Below, piece after piece: positions 11,401-21,600 of a stretch of DNA of 64,000 nt; positions within the stretch are counted from its first letter, which is position 1, and each line of letters opens with the position of its first letter. Source of the DNA: Protula sp. h YS-2021 (taxonomy: Eukaryota > Annelida > Polychaeta > Sabellida > Serpulidae). The stretch spans positions 78,733,214 to 78,797,213 of the forward strand of contig OX457027.1 in assembly GCA_949752745.1 (NCBI GenBank), in the 5' to 3' direction. The position numbers and the translations under genes were made by a program. The notes under the pieces were generated by a model. That model was not told where the DNA came from, did not search any database, and was given only the letters and a program-made list of their open reading frames with translations.

Positions 11401-12135
11401 AGCACCCAGCCCTCGCCAGCGCCGGCGTTATCCCCTACGCCATGCATCCGCCAACCAGCGTCAGCTCAAACGCCGCCATCCTATCCGCCAGCGCCGGCCT
11501 GCCTACCAGTCCGCTCTCTGCCGTTCTTGCCCAGCCGCCCACCCTCCCGCCAGGACTCACCGCCCTCCCAGGGGGAGCCTTGCCCGGTGCCGTCACTGCG
11601 ATGGGCGCGGTGCGACCCCAAGCCATGCAGGCGGGACCGTACGGCCTACAACCTATGTTGTACTGGTACCCCAGCCCACCTGTTTCGCCTCAGAGTGCCT
11701 TCTATGTGCATGCTTGCCCGACGACTGTCGTCATGAAGGGAGTGCATTTCAACGCACAGGTGCAAGACGTTCTCGCTTTCCTGGAAGGAATCTATGAGGT
11801 AAGCAATGCTTTTTCCAAAAATAGACATTGGCGTTGGTGTTTATGTACCGGTAGACGTCTTAAGAAAAAAAAACAAAAACGGAACATAGAAAAAAATTGT
11901 CAGCTTAAAAGTATATTGCAAAGGTGTCGGGAAGTTTCCTTTTTTTTTGCGCATGCAGTTTGTATGTTTCATTCTTTAGATGACGCCAGACGTACAGATT
12001 CAGCGAACGCCAGACGGCCGAAGCATCGGCGAGGTGTACGTCACGTTCGGCTCGCGGGCCGAGGCCGAACGCGCCGTGACGGAGAGGAACCGGAAGGTGA
12101 TGCTCAACCGCTTTGTGGAGCTCCATATGGCGTAA
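4841..12135 (+). CDS. ESRP: Epithelial splicing regulatory protein (ESRP/fusilli family), eight C-terminal exons
   Basis: This is an RNA-binding alternative-splicing regulator of the ESRP1/ESRP2/fusilli family; family members act in the nucleus on GU-rich RNA. The visible CDS is join(4841-4951, 5247-5422, 5700-5806, 8758-8973, 10112-10411, 10715-11099, 11350-11798, 11980-12135), 632 residues to a natural TAA, with all phases consistent. RRM1 starts at [16 protein letters not shown]2 at [17 protein letters not shown] and RRM3 at [17 protein letters not shown]. After a Pro/Ala/Gly-rich linker, a fourth RRM-like segment (TVVMKGVHF to the end) is more complete than the short human ESRP1 tail as I recall it. 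The N-terminal region of the family (about 220 residues in human ESRP1) lies outside the window or was not recognised. ESRP1 and ESRP2 cannot be told apart here; an invertebrate usually has a single fusilli-type gene. Confidence 0.93.
5247..5422 (+). CDS. ESRP: ESRP exon: rest of RRM1
   Basis: The acceptor is TTTTAATAG and the donor GTAAGC starts at 5423. It encodes [20 protein letters not shown], with RNP1-like NGEALIRF, followed by [20 protein letters not shown], an ESRP signature. It enters with one base and leaves with one base, in phase with its neighbours. Confidence 0.93.
5447..5496 (+). repeat. AAT/AAAT microsatellite in ESRP intron
   Basis: About nine AAT repeats followed by AAAT/AAGT repeats, just downstream of the RRM1 exon donor. 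Confidence 0.9.
5700..5806 (+). CDS. ESRP: ESRP exon: RRM1-RRM2 linker and RRM2 start
   Basis: The acceptor is GATCAACAG and the donor GTAGGC starts at 5807. It encodes [18 protein letters not shown] followed by [17 protein letters not shown], the RNP2 strand and first helix of RRM2. It enters with two bases and leaves in phase 0. Confidence 0.92.
5807..8757 (+). other. ESRP intron (about 2.95 kb)
   Basis: No exon is supported between the two RRM2 exons. The intron contains poly-A, poly-T and poly-G tracts (for example G runs near 8134-8148) and no recognisable mobile element. Confidence 0.7.
8758..8973 (+). CDS. ESRP: ESRP exon: rest of RRM2
   Basis: The acceptor is CAATTTTCAG and the donor GTTTGT starts at 8974. 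It encodes [16 protein letters not shown], then the RNP1 region [14 protein letters not shown] and the conserved [17 protein letters not shown] ending of RRM2. Exactly 72 codons, phase 0 at both ends. Confidence 0.93.
8974..10111 (+). other. ESRP intron (about 1.1 kb)
   Basis: Nothing coding is supported. It contains an A-rich stretch (about 9870-9900) and an interrupted G run of about 19 near 9966-9984. Confidence 0.7.
10112..10411 (+). CDS. ESRP: ESRP exon: RRM2-RRM3 linker and first half of RRM3
   Basis: The acceptor is TTTTTTGGTAG and the donor GTAAAG starts at 10412. It encodes VLNRSMDPR, a Pro-rich linker ([20 protein letters not shown]), then [20 protein letters not shown] and GVHMVYNAQ. 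100 codons, phase 0 at both ends. Codon use is noticeably GC-rich compared with the flanking introns. Confidence 0.93.
10715..11099 (+). CDS. ESRP: ESRP exon: second half of RRM3 and PNG-rich linker
   Basis: The acceptor is TTGTTTTGGCAG and the donor is GTATGG at 11100. It encodes [19 protein letters not shown] (RNP1 region) and [18 protein letters not shown], matching the end of RRM3 in the family. A short internal repeat of [17 protein letters not shown] type follows, then an Ala/Pro-rich linker. Confidence 0.93.
11350..11798 (+). CDS. ESRP: ESRP exon: Ala/Pro-rich linker and start of fourth RRM-like segment
   Basis: The acceptor is TTTTTGCCCGCCAG and the donor GTAAGC starts at 11799. Low-complexity Ala/Pro/Ser sequence leads to [16 protein letters not shown], which resembles the AYYPSPPGSP motif of vertebrate ESRPs. 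[20 protein letters not shown] then corresponds to the last RRM-like block. It enters with two bases and leaves in phase 0. Confidence 0.92.
11980..12135 (+). CDS. ESRP: ESRP terminal coding exon
   Basis: The acceptor is TTTCATTCTTTAG. 51 codons and the TAA stop (12133-12135). It encodes [20 protein letters not shown], then [20 protein letters not shown] and NRFVELHMA, the RNP1 strand, second helix and last strand of an RRM. The vertebrate C-terminus is shorter as I recall it, so the closing half-RRM looks like an invertebrate-type ending. Confidence 0.92.
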   Translation: MTPDVQIQRTPDGRSIGEVYVTFGSRAEAERAVTERNRKVMLNRFVELHMA

Positions 12136-12247
12136 GAGGCCAAAGCTCGGCCGCTTTTATTCACCTCATAGAGACGCATTGAGTTGTTTAGATTGCGGCT
12201 GCCGCAATTTTCACAGCGTGGCTAATTTTGAATAATTATAGAATATT

Positions 12248-12253
12248 AATAAA
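12248..12253 (+). terminator. Candidate ESRP polyadenylation signal AATAAA
   Basis: The first AATAAA downstream of the ESRP stop, about 113 bases after it. No 3' end evidence is available; further AATAAA motifs lie downstream (for example near 16326). Confidence 0.35.
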
Positions 12254-15200
12254 AAAGAAACTGTTGACGAATAACGTGCTGGGAAAATCACGTGTTTCGT
12301 GAAGTGCTTGCTATTGAGTGTCACGTGACCGTGTCATGTGACCACAGTGCTTCCTTGTTGCCGTGTAAGAACAGTTAAGAATGTTTTGGCAGTTACTGCA
12401 AAACATATACCGTATATGAGAGTGTAATATAATATAAACAAAAAGACTGTTGCTGTTGGATATCTATGTAGAAGAGTATTAATCTGTAGCGATAACTCGC
12501 AGTACTGCTAGCGATCATGTTATGCAAAAGTCAGGTTTAGCTATAAGCTGTGTACTCACGTGTGGCTCTTCCAATGATAAAGTTCTTCCAGCCTCCTTGT
12601 AGAGTAAAAGACAAGAGATATCCTTTGTGTACTGCGGATCCTTTAAAAAAGTAGTTAAGGGTCGCAACAGAGCGATACTTAGCGATTATTTGAAGGACTG
12701 TTCGTTGATATATGATATAAAGTGTTCATTGATTTTGTGCCTATGTAACTGGCATTCACTGGTTGCCTTGTGTACAGATTTCTGTACAGGACTTCTATGT
12801 ACTAGTTAGTTGTAGACAGTGCTGTTTAACCTTACTGTTGTTCCGTTACTGTTTTCTGCTGGTGGTGTTGCAGTCCTCTAGTCTAAAAGGAAATTCACCA
12901 GGCGACCAACAAACTGAAGCATGGATAGAAGGTTGTTTCAGTAATTTTATTATGACGGACCATGCAGTTTATTACAGCTTAAGTGTTCCCCCAGCTTTTT
13001 TTTTTTTTTGGGCCGTAGTTAGCATTTCAAACAAAATTTGTCAGATTTTCTTCCACAAGAAGTTTTTGCTTTTCCTTTACAAAGTTGTTCTTCCACATGC
13101 ATTTGTGTTCAGTTTCAAAGTATTCCATAATTTACATTTAATGACGTTAGCTACTTAGTTGCTTAAAAAAAAATACGCACATTCGCATTTTTCGAGTCCA
13201 ATTTTCTAACCTTTAACCGCGATTGTCTTTGATATTTCGTTGTATGATATTGTTTGAGAAGATATTATTGGATGTTGACATTCTCTTATTTAAAAGTAAA
13301 GATTAATTTTTTTCTCAAATAAGTCGTTTTACATTGCACAGTTATCCTAACAGCACTATACATTGCCTTTACTGGCACTTGTAAATATTTTTTTTTTCGC
13401 GGTAAATTTAAGTGCAGTTACTACGCAGATTAATTGTACAGCAACGCCGAGAAAATGCCATTGCAAAAAGGATGCTTTTGCAGATCTACACATTTACATG
13501 GTGTTCATTGCTAGTGACCTTTCAGTTTCGTTTGCAAATGATATTCAGTGCTTTTTTTTTTGGCAAATTGACTTTTTAATCAGCGAATCTCTTTGCAACA
13601 TTCCATGGCCAAAATGTCGCAGCTCCATTTGCCCCATTGTATTTGTGTGCATATTTTTGTTTCCTTTTTTTTTCAATTTTTGGTGATTGCTCTATATGCA
13701 AATGATAGGGACCATTCCGAAACAACAAATATCACACGTGTCTTCCAGTCGTGTTGTAATATAGTTGTAGCATTTAGGATTAAGTTCTAGCTTAGTTAAC
13801 AGTTGTGACGGAGAGAAATGTAAGAAGCGTAGAAAAAGCCACTGGGACGGTCTTCGAAAATTTTTTACCCAGGAAAAAGATTTTGATGTGTTTCATGAAA
13901 TTCCATGATGATCGTTCCGTTGGTGAATATGAAGTGCTGCTGACGTCATTCAGGTTCATGATTGTTTAGTAATTTTTAATGTTTGTGCGTGAAGGCTGAA
14001 GTGTTCAGGTGACCATTTCGATAACGCAGCTTTCATTGAGAGTACTTGATGAAGTTTTTGTGTGAGAAAAAAATACATATTTTTTTTTTTTTTTTTGGCT
14101 CTGACCAATGTAAAGAGATCAGTTTTTAGAGTGCTGTATTCGTGGAGTTTTTTCTCCTGATTATAGTACGGTGATGTTTGAACTGTGAACATACTTTAGA
14201 AAATGCTATGGATCTTCTCCACATTCCAGAAATTTAGGTTGACATGTGTGTTCTTTATAATTGAAGTATTATATATCAATAATTAGAGAGATTTAATTTT
14301 AACTGGTATCTCAGAAGTTGAATATTTATGGGTTGTATATATTAAGTTATAAATATCCTATGATTATGCCAGTACAAATATATATATATATATTGAGTAG
14401 TGTATATTTGTTAAGTTATCATTGAGCATATATAAAATTGTAATATAAATGTATCATATGTGTCGCAAGAGAGTGAGTTGAATATAGAGAACTAAAGTGC
14501 TTTAATTTTAGACAGGATAAAAATACTATTGCAAGTGTTAATTATAAGACACAAGCCATATTGTTAATTTCTGCAAAAAATAATCCTGTGTGAGGCCCCA
14601 GTGCCCGCAGTAGAAAAGCGCACGCAGGTCTCAGATACTCTATTGATACAGCCGCCGTTAACGTATCCAGTTGTCCCGCTACCTCGCTTTCGGTGGTTTC
14701 AGGTTAGAAGTGGCGTAGTTTCCAAGAAAGAGAAAAAAAGAGGTTGTATAGGTGAAGTGAAAACATGAATGTCTCCATAAAATCTCAAGCAATGCTATCT
14801 CATTAGTTGTGTTAATGTGCTTAAAAATGGTAAATTTGTGAACGCTCACTCGAAGGTTATTGTAAGATGCGGTAGAAGGATGGAACTGGCAACACATTCT
14901 GTGAATCTCGGACAATGCTACGAACTATATCTTGTTTTGTGCGTCAAGTTTTGAAGTTAAAAAAAGGGCAAGATGTATGTTTTGATATTTTGTGGTAACG
15001 AGCACAAAACGCTGAACCTTTTTTTTGCTTCTGTTAACTGAGGCTTTTAACAGATCATATTCTCATTTTTGAAGTGATTGATTAAAAGTGATATGTTTTA
15101 TTTCCATCGCAAAGTGTTAGTATACAGTGTGTAAGTGTATTGTCACAGACTTTCCAAACCATATGATATGCAAAGAGAGATGTTTTTATTTTATCACAGA

Positions 15201-17920
15201 ATGGCGCAGAATGATATTGTTGAAAAAAGAATATTTTTTGAAAGTTGCTTATAATCCCATTATGATAGATGATATTACACATTATATTGATTTCACTTAT
15301 TACAGAAATAAAGGCTTAGAATACCAAGGTGGTGGTGCTTCTTTTTATATTACGGTGTTGGCCTTTTTTCAAAGGTGATGGCTTTATCATTTGTTTCCTT
15401 TTCAGGGTCGGACCTCAGTGGGACAGGAACGTCACACTATCGACATGCACCCGACGGTTGTTGACATTGGGGGGTTAGGAAGTGGGGTGGATTGGGTGGG
15501 GGCTGTATTCATAAGCATGCGAGAGCAGATGCTGTCTCGTGTTTCTGAACAGCGTCCCAGGTGTTTGTGGTTACGTAATATTTTAACAAAAGTTTGAAGT
15601 TTGCAAGCCCTTAAAAAACTAACAATTCTTAAGAAAAATTTGAAGGCAATTTGACTTTTTGGTTTATTTTGTTTTGGTATAAACAGTATCCGTTTGCAGA
15701 CTTCATACTTTAAATTATTATGTTCTAAATATGGTCGACAGCGCGGGGCGGTACAACTCACTGCATTTTCACAGCATCTGCAGGGTGTAGGAAAACCACT
15801 GCTGCCTGTCTCAAAATTTCGTAAATACAATAAAAAATCACTGACACGCATCGCAACCCTGAATTATCACCTATGCACTTCTTTTGCTTTATGGATAATG
15901 GGAAAGATTTTTATGTTGTTTGTTTTGTTCCGCCTTTTGGAATGGTTTGTTATTGGATAGAATCCACCTACATTCCTCATATATGCAGACAATCTATGTA
16001 CTTTCACTTCTGAGGCATTCCATGACAATTCTCATTTACCTTCAAATTCTGGTTGTGGATTTATTTTTTTAATTTTCTTTTTATTTACAATATGTTGGTG
16101 TGTTTTGTTGTTATTGCTGCTTCGTGTTATCCCGATTGATGCTTTAAAAAAATTTGGAGTGGGCAACCCAAGACAGCTTAAAAGACTGTAGTTAAAGATA
16201 ATCATTGGCTCAAGATTCAAAGCAGAATTGCCGTTTCATATTCAACCCCCTGGCCTTTATATGGTGTTCCAATTGGTTCCTGGTATTTCTTTCAGTATTC
16301 TCCCTCCCTCCGAAATATTCTGCCTGAATAAAAAATGTATGTTGTTAACTAACAATTAGACAATTAAAACCCGTATGTTGTGATGGCATAATATTGATGA
16401 AACTTGCCTTTTGGTACACAAATCCGTACATAAAGTTTCATAAGATTGCAGGTTTTGTTTTTCCATCTAGCTGTTTAACTGTTGCACCCATGTACAGGTT
16501 CAGGACTACTTTGGTGATGGTTCCTTCGATGCCCGGATGTATTGGTAAAATAGTTCACTAGCGGATTAATATCATCGGTTTTGGGGATTTGTTTACATCG
16601 TGCTTGGTTTTTAGTAGCTGGTAATGGGACCAAAATTTATACCAAAACAATGCTCAAGTGTGATTCTAGTTGGTAAGTTTGTAAGAATCTGCAAAGTTCT
16701 TCAACTTCGGACGTAGAGCCGAAAGCCTGTTACACGCGAGGTTTAAGCAGGGGCCTCAAACTTTAGTAGGTGTCCAACATTTCAGGACGCAATGGTCCTC
16801 TTTTTTTCTGTGATCTCTTCTAGTCTTTTAAATATCGCTCGTTTTGTTTTGTTCATTTATGTTCGTACAAGTATCCTTGGAGGTACTGAGTTCGCATGAG
16901 TACTGTTTTGAGGTACTCGACCGTTGTTGCATATTAAGGTACCCGTTGCTGATACAGAGTTTAATACACAGTCGTTTGTGTGAGTTTTTAACATGACTAC
17001 ATTTTGTTCACATCGCTATGTGTTCTCGAAGTTTATTTGATTCAGTTCTACACACTCCAGTGTGTGTGTTCAGTTCGTACAGCATGTATTTATTTAGAAA
17101 TGATCTGTTGTTGATATCTCCACCCTCCCATGCATTTATCCCACAAACTGGCATTCCGGGAGCGGAAATGGGCAGTTTGGGGAATACGGAGGTCGTATTT
17201 GATATATAATAAATGTCGAATAGAAAATATTTTCAGATTTATTTTTAAAAGTAATATGGATTGCAACAAAAACTATCGTTTTTCTAACCCCAAAAATCAC
17301 AATACTCCGTTGACATAGTTACCTTTCATTACTAGTACATTTAAAAACAGCTGCAGGTAAGCATTTATGTTTAGTAGAGAGACAAATATAACATAAACTT
17401 TGTGCTTTCTAGGGTCCAGATCGTTTTGTGTGACGACATCAAATGTTAGCCAATTAGATTCGGTAAAATTTGACTCGGACCATTCTGATTGGACAACAAT
17501 CGCATTGCAGACCATCACTGGCGAAAATGTTCAGGATAAAAAAAGGGAACGAGAAATACTCCTATCCCTGAAACTGAGTGTAGTGTGTAGAGACTGAATG
17601 ATAAATGGTGTGGCGATTGTTTTTTTCCTGGTTACGTAGTCTTTTTTTATACACAGTCTCAGCCCTTTGAAACATTCTTTCAGCCCCAAGGATGTAACGA
17701 CGGATACCAATATGTCGTACAAGGATATGACTTTGAAACACTTTACCCCCCCCCCCCCCAGAAAAAAATCCAGTGACGGCAACTTCACCAGAGACTTAAA
17801 ACAAGTGACGAAACAAACATAACAATTTCAAACACGATTTTTTATGTGATTATCATATATCGATTTTATTGCTCAATCAAATAATTGCATTGTGGAATCA
17901 TTTTATACATTTGAACACAT

Positions 17921-17926
17921 TTTATT
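17921..17926 (-). terminator. Candidate dysbindin polyadenylation signal (AATAAA on minus)
   Basis: TTTATT on the plus strand, AATAAA on the minus strand, about 570 bases after the dysbindin stop. Another copy is at 17865-17870. Chosen by motif only. Confidence 0.3.
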
Positions 17927-18495
17927 TTCGTTCAGTTGAGCATAATGCACATCGAACAACGATCTACAAACTAGAACTGTGCCCATCAAAACCGAGAGTC
18001 CCACAACAACTTGACGGGCGGACCGAAGAAGATCAGCGCTGACCCAACACCTCCCCCTCTCCCAACAAATAAAAAGTCAGCGATTTTTTTTTCTTTCTTG
18101 GACTTGACCCGGTGAGAGCATGGGGTTGCTATAATTAACCCTCCTAACCCGAATGTGTCAATGAACAGAACTGTGATTAATGATGAAAGACTGTCCCAAA
18201 AAGAAAACAAATGAACAGGAATCACGTATAGTCCGTGTAGCGCAGTTTAATAACCAACATTTTCACTCCACCATGTATTTACGCTACTTGTTTAACCTGA
18301 ATTTTAATGTGCACATTTTAATGTACACAATTCTGAAAAATTCTTCGCGGATAAGACATCAGTGAATCGTACGTAATCCTATTAACAAGCTTTCAAAAAA
18401 ATGCCCATGTTTTGGAAAGCCATGATACTATAAGTTTAAAATATGCAGCTAAATCCTTCGTATAACTAGTGTAATAACTCCTCTACTTGATGGAC

Positions 18496-18608
18496 TTAAG
18501 TTTTTTCACTCTCCTGCTTGGCAATGTTTGTATCTTTTGACAAAGTTGTGTCCGTGACTCTAGTCTCTGAAATATCCGCCATTTTCTCGGCGTTGTTATT
18601 TGCATACG
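18496..18608 (-). CDS. DTNBP1: Dysbindin terminal coding exon
   Basis: The acceptor on the minus strand is TATTTTTCAG. It encodes the acidic/polar tail AYANNNAEKMADISETRVTD and ends KQESEKT then TAA (18496-18498). The entry phase (two bases) matches the one-base exit of the previous exon. The tail itself is not conserved enough to identify alone. Confidence 0.78.
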
Positions 18609-21600
18609 CTGAAAAATAAAATATTGGTGGAAAGCGACAAGTTCATTGTACAAAAACGAAACAATTGATGGTTTATTTGTCCACGTACCAGCCATATGTT
18701 ACAAGAGGAAATTGTCAACAATGCGGTTCGTCAAATCCTGTGCACCGACGACAACATGTTTTGGATTAAGAGCAGTGCACGAGGACGAGATAAACATTTC
18801 TGATTCTTTAAACCGTTGAATTGAACTCAATACTGTCAGTTTAAAATGAAATTCCACGCAATAAGGTGTGTGTACATTGCAAACATTACTTCACACCGCA
18901 AAGAATACATTAGCATAAGTTTATAAAAAAAAAACAACAAAAATACTGGCCTATTTAACAAGCAAAATAACCAGTGTCTGCCGTTCGCAACAAAACAGCT
19001 GGTTACGAACAACAGCTGGTTCGCGGACTTTGATAGAATCCAGCACGCCGTTGTTGTATGTATGTGATTACTATAATTACCCTGATTACTTGTTCCTGAG
19101 TTCGCACTGCTTTTCTCACCTTGTTTTAGATCTTGTTCAGCAATGTCCGCATCTGGTGTGACCTTGACTTGTACTTCCGGATGCGCGTCTTCCGCTGTTC
19201 CCGTTACCGAGTCATCCCCTTTGTTTTCTGAGGCTTTGTCTTCTGTGTGTTAAAAAAAAGCAGGGAAAAATGCGAAATTCACAAAGAGAACAAACAGTGA
19301 ATCGAATGCACTGTTGAATATTAGGGTTGACTATCTGTTGAATATCACGCATATTTTGACGTCATTTTACATATCAGTTCTCAATCCATCTTTATGTATA
19401 GACGCCCGACCAAAACCCACACTTAAGAATCACTCGAGCACTGATACGAAAGAAAAACAATCGAAATCGCTGCCCCTTGCGTAAGCTGGTCCATTCAGCG
19501 GGAACTTGAAGCGCTTCAAGGTGCAAATAACTTAAAAACAATGTCCTCACAAATGTTGCCAAAAGGTAAACGCGTGGCCGACGATTAGTAAAGTCACGGT
19601 AACTTTGTCGTTCACAGAAGCTTTGATTCAAGTAAGAAAGTCAAGAAAATCATTCTTGTGGTTAAAAACAAGCAGAAAAATTTGAAAATTTGGAAGCACA
19701 AAATGGTGTTCGATAAATGTATTCGAAACCGACATAATGGTCGCTACGTGACTGGTGATTTTCCTTGTTTGATTCTGTTTATTCCATGTCACTGTCTTCC
19801 TTTCCTGACAAATGATGCGCCAGCTTTTATGTGACGTCACCACGCTACGTGACGGAAAATATGACTTGAATAGACCGAGAATTCATGAAAGTTATTGGAT
19901 TATTGGGCCTTTAGAAACCGAAAAACATGTTTCGATTTGTAAAACCGTCTGACGCTACCCACGAAACTACTCCTAGGAAATGATGTGCTCAGACACACTC
20001 AAGAAAAACAACCAAACAACTGTGAAATGTTTCGCTATACAATACTCCGGGCAAACCCGACAATGCAAACAAACTCGGCCATGGACTGAGTAAAAAAACC
20101 AGTAGAAGCTCTGTAAAACCGATCTGTAAAAAACCGTCTGACCGTAAACACCGACGAATAGTCACCCCTACCTTCCTCCCCCAACAGCCCACCTTTTCCT
20201 TCACAATTTAATACAAACCAGAGGGATTTTCTTGTTCGTCGTTTTCCAAAAAGGCATCTAGCTTGGCCTGGTCTTCTCCTACTTCTATGTCCGCTAGACT
20301 TGGACCCGCGCCCACTATGTTTGGCTTTACTGTAAACAAAAATCTCACGCGGTAGATAGTATGACACAGCAATAATTATTTGTACAATTGGGAACAGAGA
20401 ACTGAAAGCTGCCGACAGGTGTGTGTGGGGAGGGGTTGGGAACGCCTACAAAGGTTTGCTTTTTAACTAGATATTGACGTCAAGAGTGCCAGTTCCAGCA
20501 ATTACAGGTTTTTTCATACCGTAATTAACAGCGACCAACAAAAAATATGTATTTTAAACTTGACCGGACTCAATTTATAAGTACACGATATAAAAGCTCT
20601 TTTCTTTGCTTCAAATGCGCACTTAACATTTGCAGCAAGTCTTGCTGAGTTAGGGCAGGATAGGCTTACGTGACAGCAGTAACATACAATACACATCAGC
20701 ATATACCGCGCAACAGCATACAGCACTCACTGGCATATAGCGCGCAGCATGTAACACCATACACTACGTTTCAGCATATAGTGCGCAGTAGGTTATAGCG
20801 CTCAGTAGCATACAGTGCCCAGTTACCTATAATATCCATCAGCATATAGTACGTTTCAGCATATAGTGCGCAACAGCGTACAGCGCTCAGCAACACATAG
20901 CGCGCAGCGGCATACAGTGCGCAGCAGCGCTCAGCAGAACATAGTGCGCAGCAGCACATAGTCACAGCAGCGCTCAGCAGCACATATAGCACGCAGCGGC
21001 ATAAAGTGCACAGTGGCGTATATTGCGCAGCAGCACATAGCGCGCAGCAGCGCATAGCAGCATATAGTGCGCAGTGGCGTATAGTGCGCAGCAGCGCATA
21101 GCGTTCAGCAGTACATAACGCGCAGGAGCGTGTAGCACTCAGCAGCACATAGTGCATAGTAGCGTATAGCGCGCCGCAGCAGCGTATAGCTCGCAGCAAC
21201 ATATAGTCCGCAGTAGCAAATAATATGCAGCAGCATACAGCGCGCAGTGGAATATAATGCGGAGCACCCGATTGTTCGTGGAAGTGAATATTAAAAGCAA
21301 AACTAACTATACTTAAAATATTTAGTCACAAGACCATAACATGGTGTTTTTCACATTTTCTAGGAACAATCGTGTATTTATCCGTGTCTCATCAATGAAA
21401 ACCAAAACAAACTTAAATGAAGAGTAAACTGACACCCTGTTTCACCGGTAGATCTGTATTTCTCTATCTCTTCTTTGTACGTAGCTTCGAAAGCCTCTTG
21501 TCTGTCTTTCAGGTTCCTCTGCAATTTGCTCTCGAATTGTTGCACATCTTTGGCGTGTTTTCTGGCCAGTTGTACTGCAGTAATAAGGACATAGTAAGTG

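Larger units (their letters stand above)
12136..18495. other. Convergent intergenic region and 3'UTRs; no supported gene
   Basis: This lies between the stop of ESRP (plus) and the stop of dysbindin (minus). The open reading frames seen here (for example 15432-15851 minus, 139 codons) have no recognisable family signature and no supporting splice sites. A C run at 17747-17759 and a TA run near 14382-14393 are the only low-complexity items noted. Confidence 0.6.

Noticed and set aside
15406..15480. Acceptor-like TTTTCAG followed by an open GC-richer stretch
   Set aside because: No partner exon or donor in phase; downstream sequence turns into Gly-rich low complexity.
15432..15851. 139-codon minus-strand ORF between ESRP and dysbindin
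   Set aside because: Mixed, Cys/Phe-rich composition, no domain signature, no splice support.
20771..21202. 143-codon minus-strand Cys/Leu/Ala/Tyr-rich ORF
   Set aside because: Translation of the degenerate 14-15 bp repeat in a dysbindin intron.
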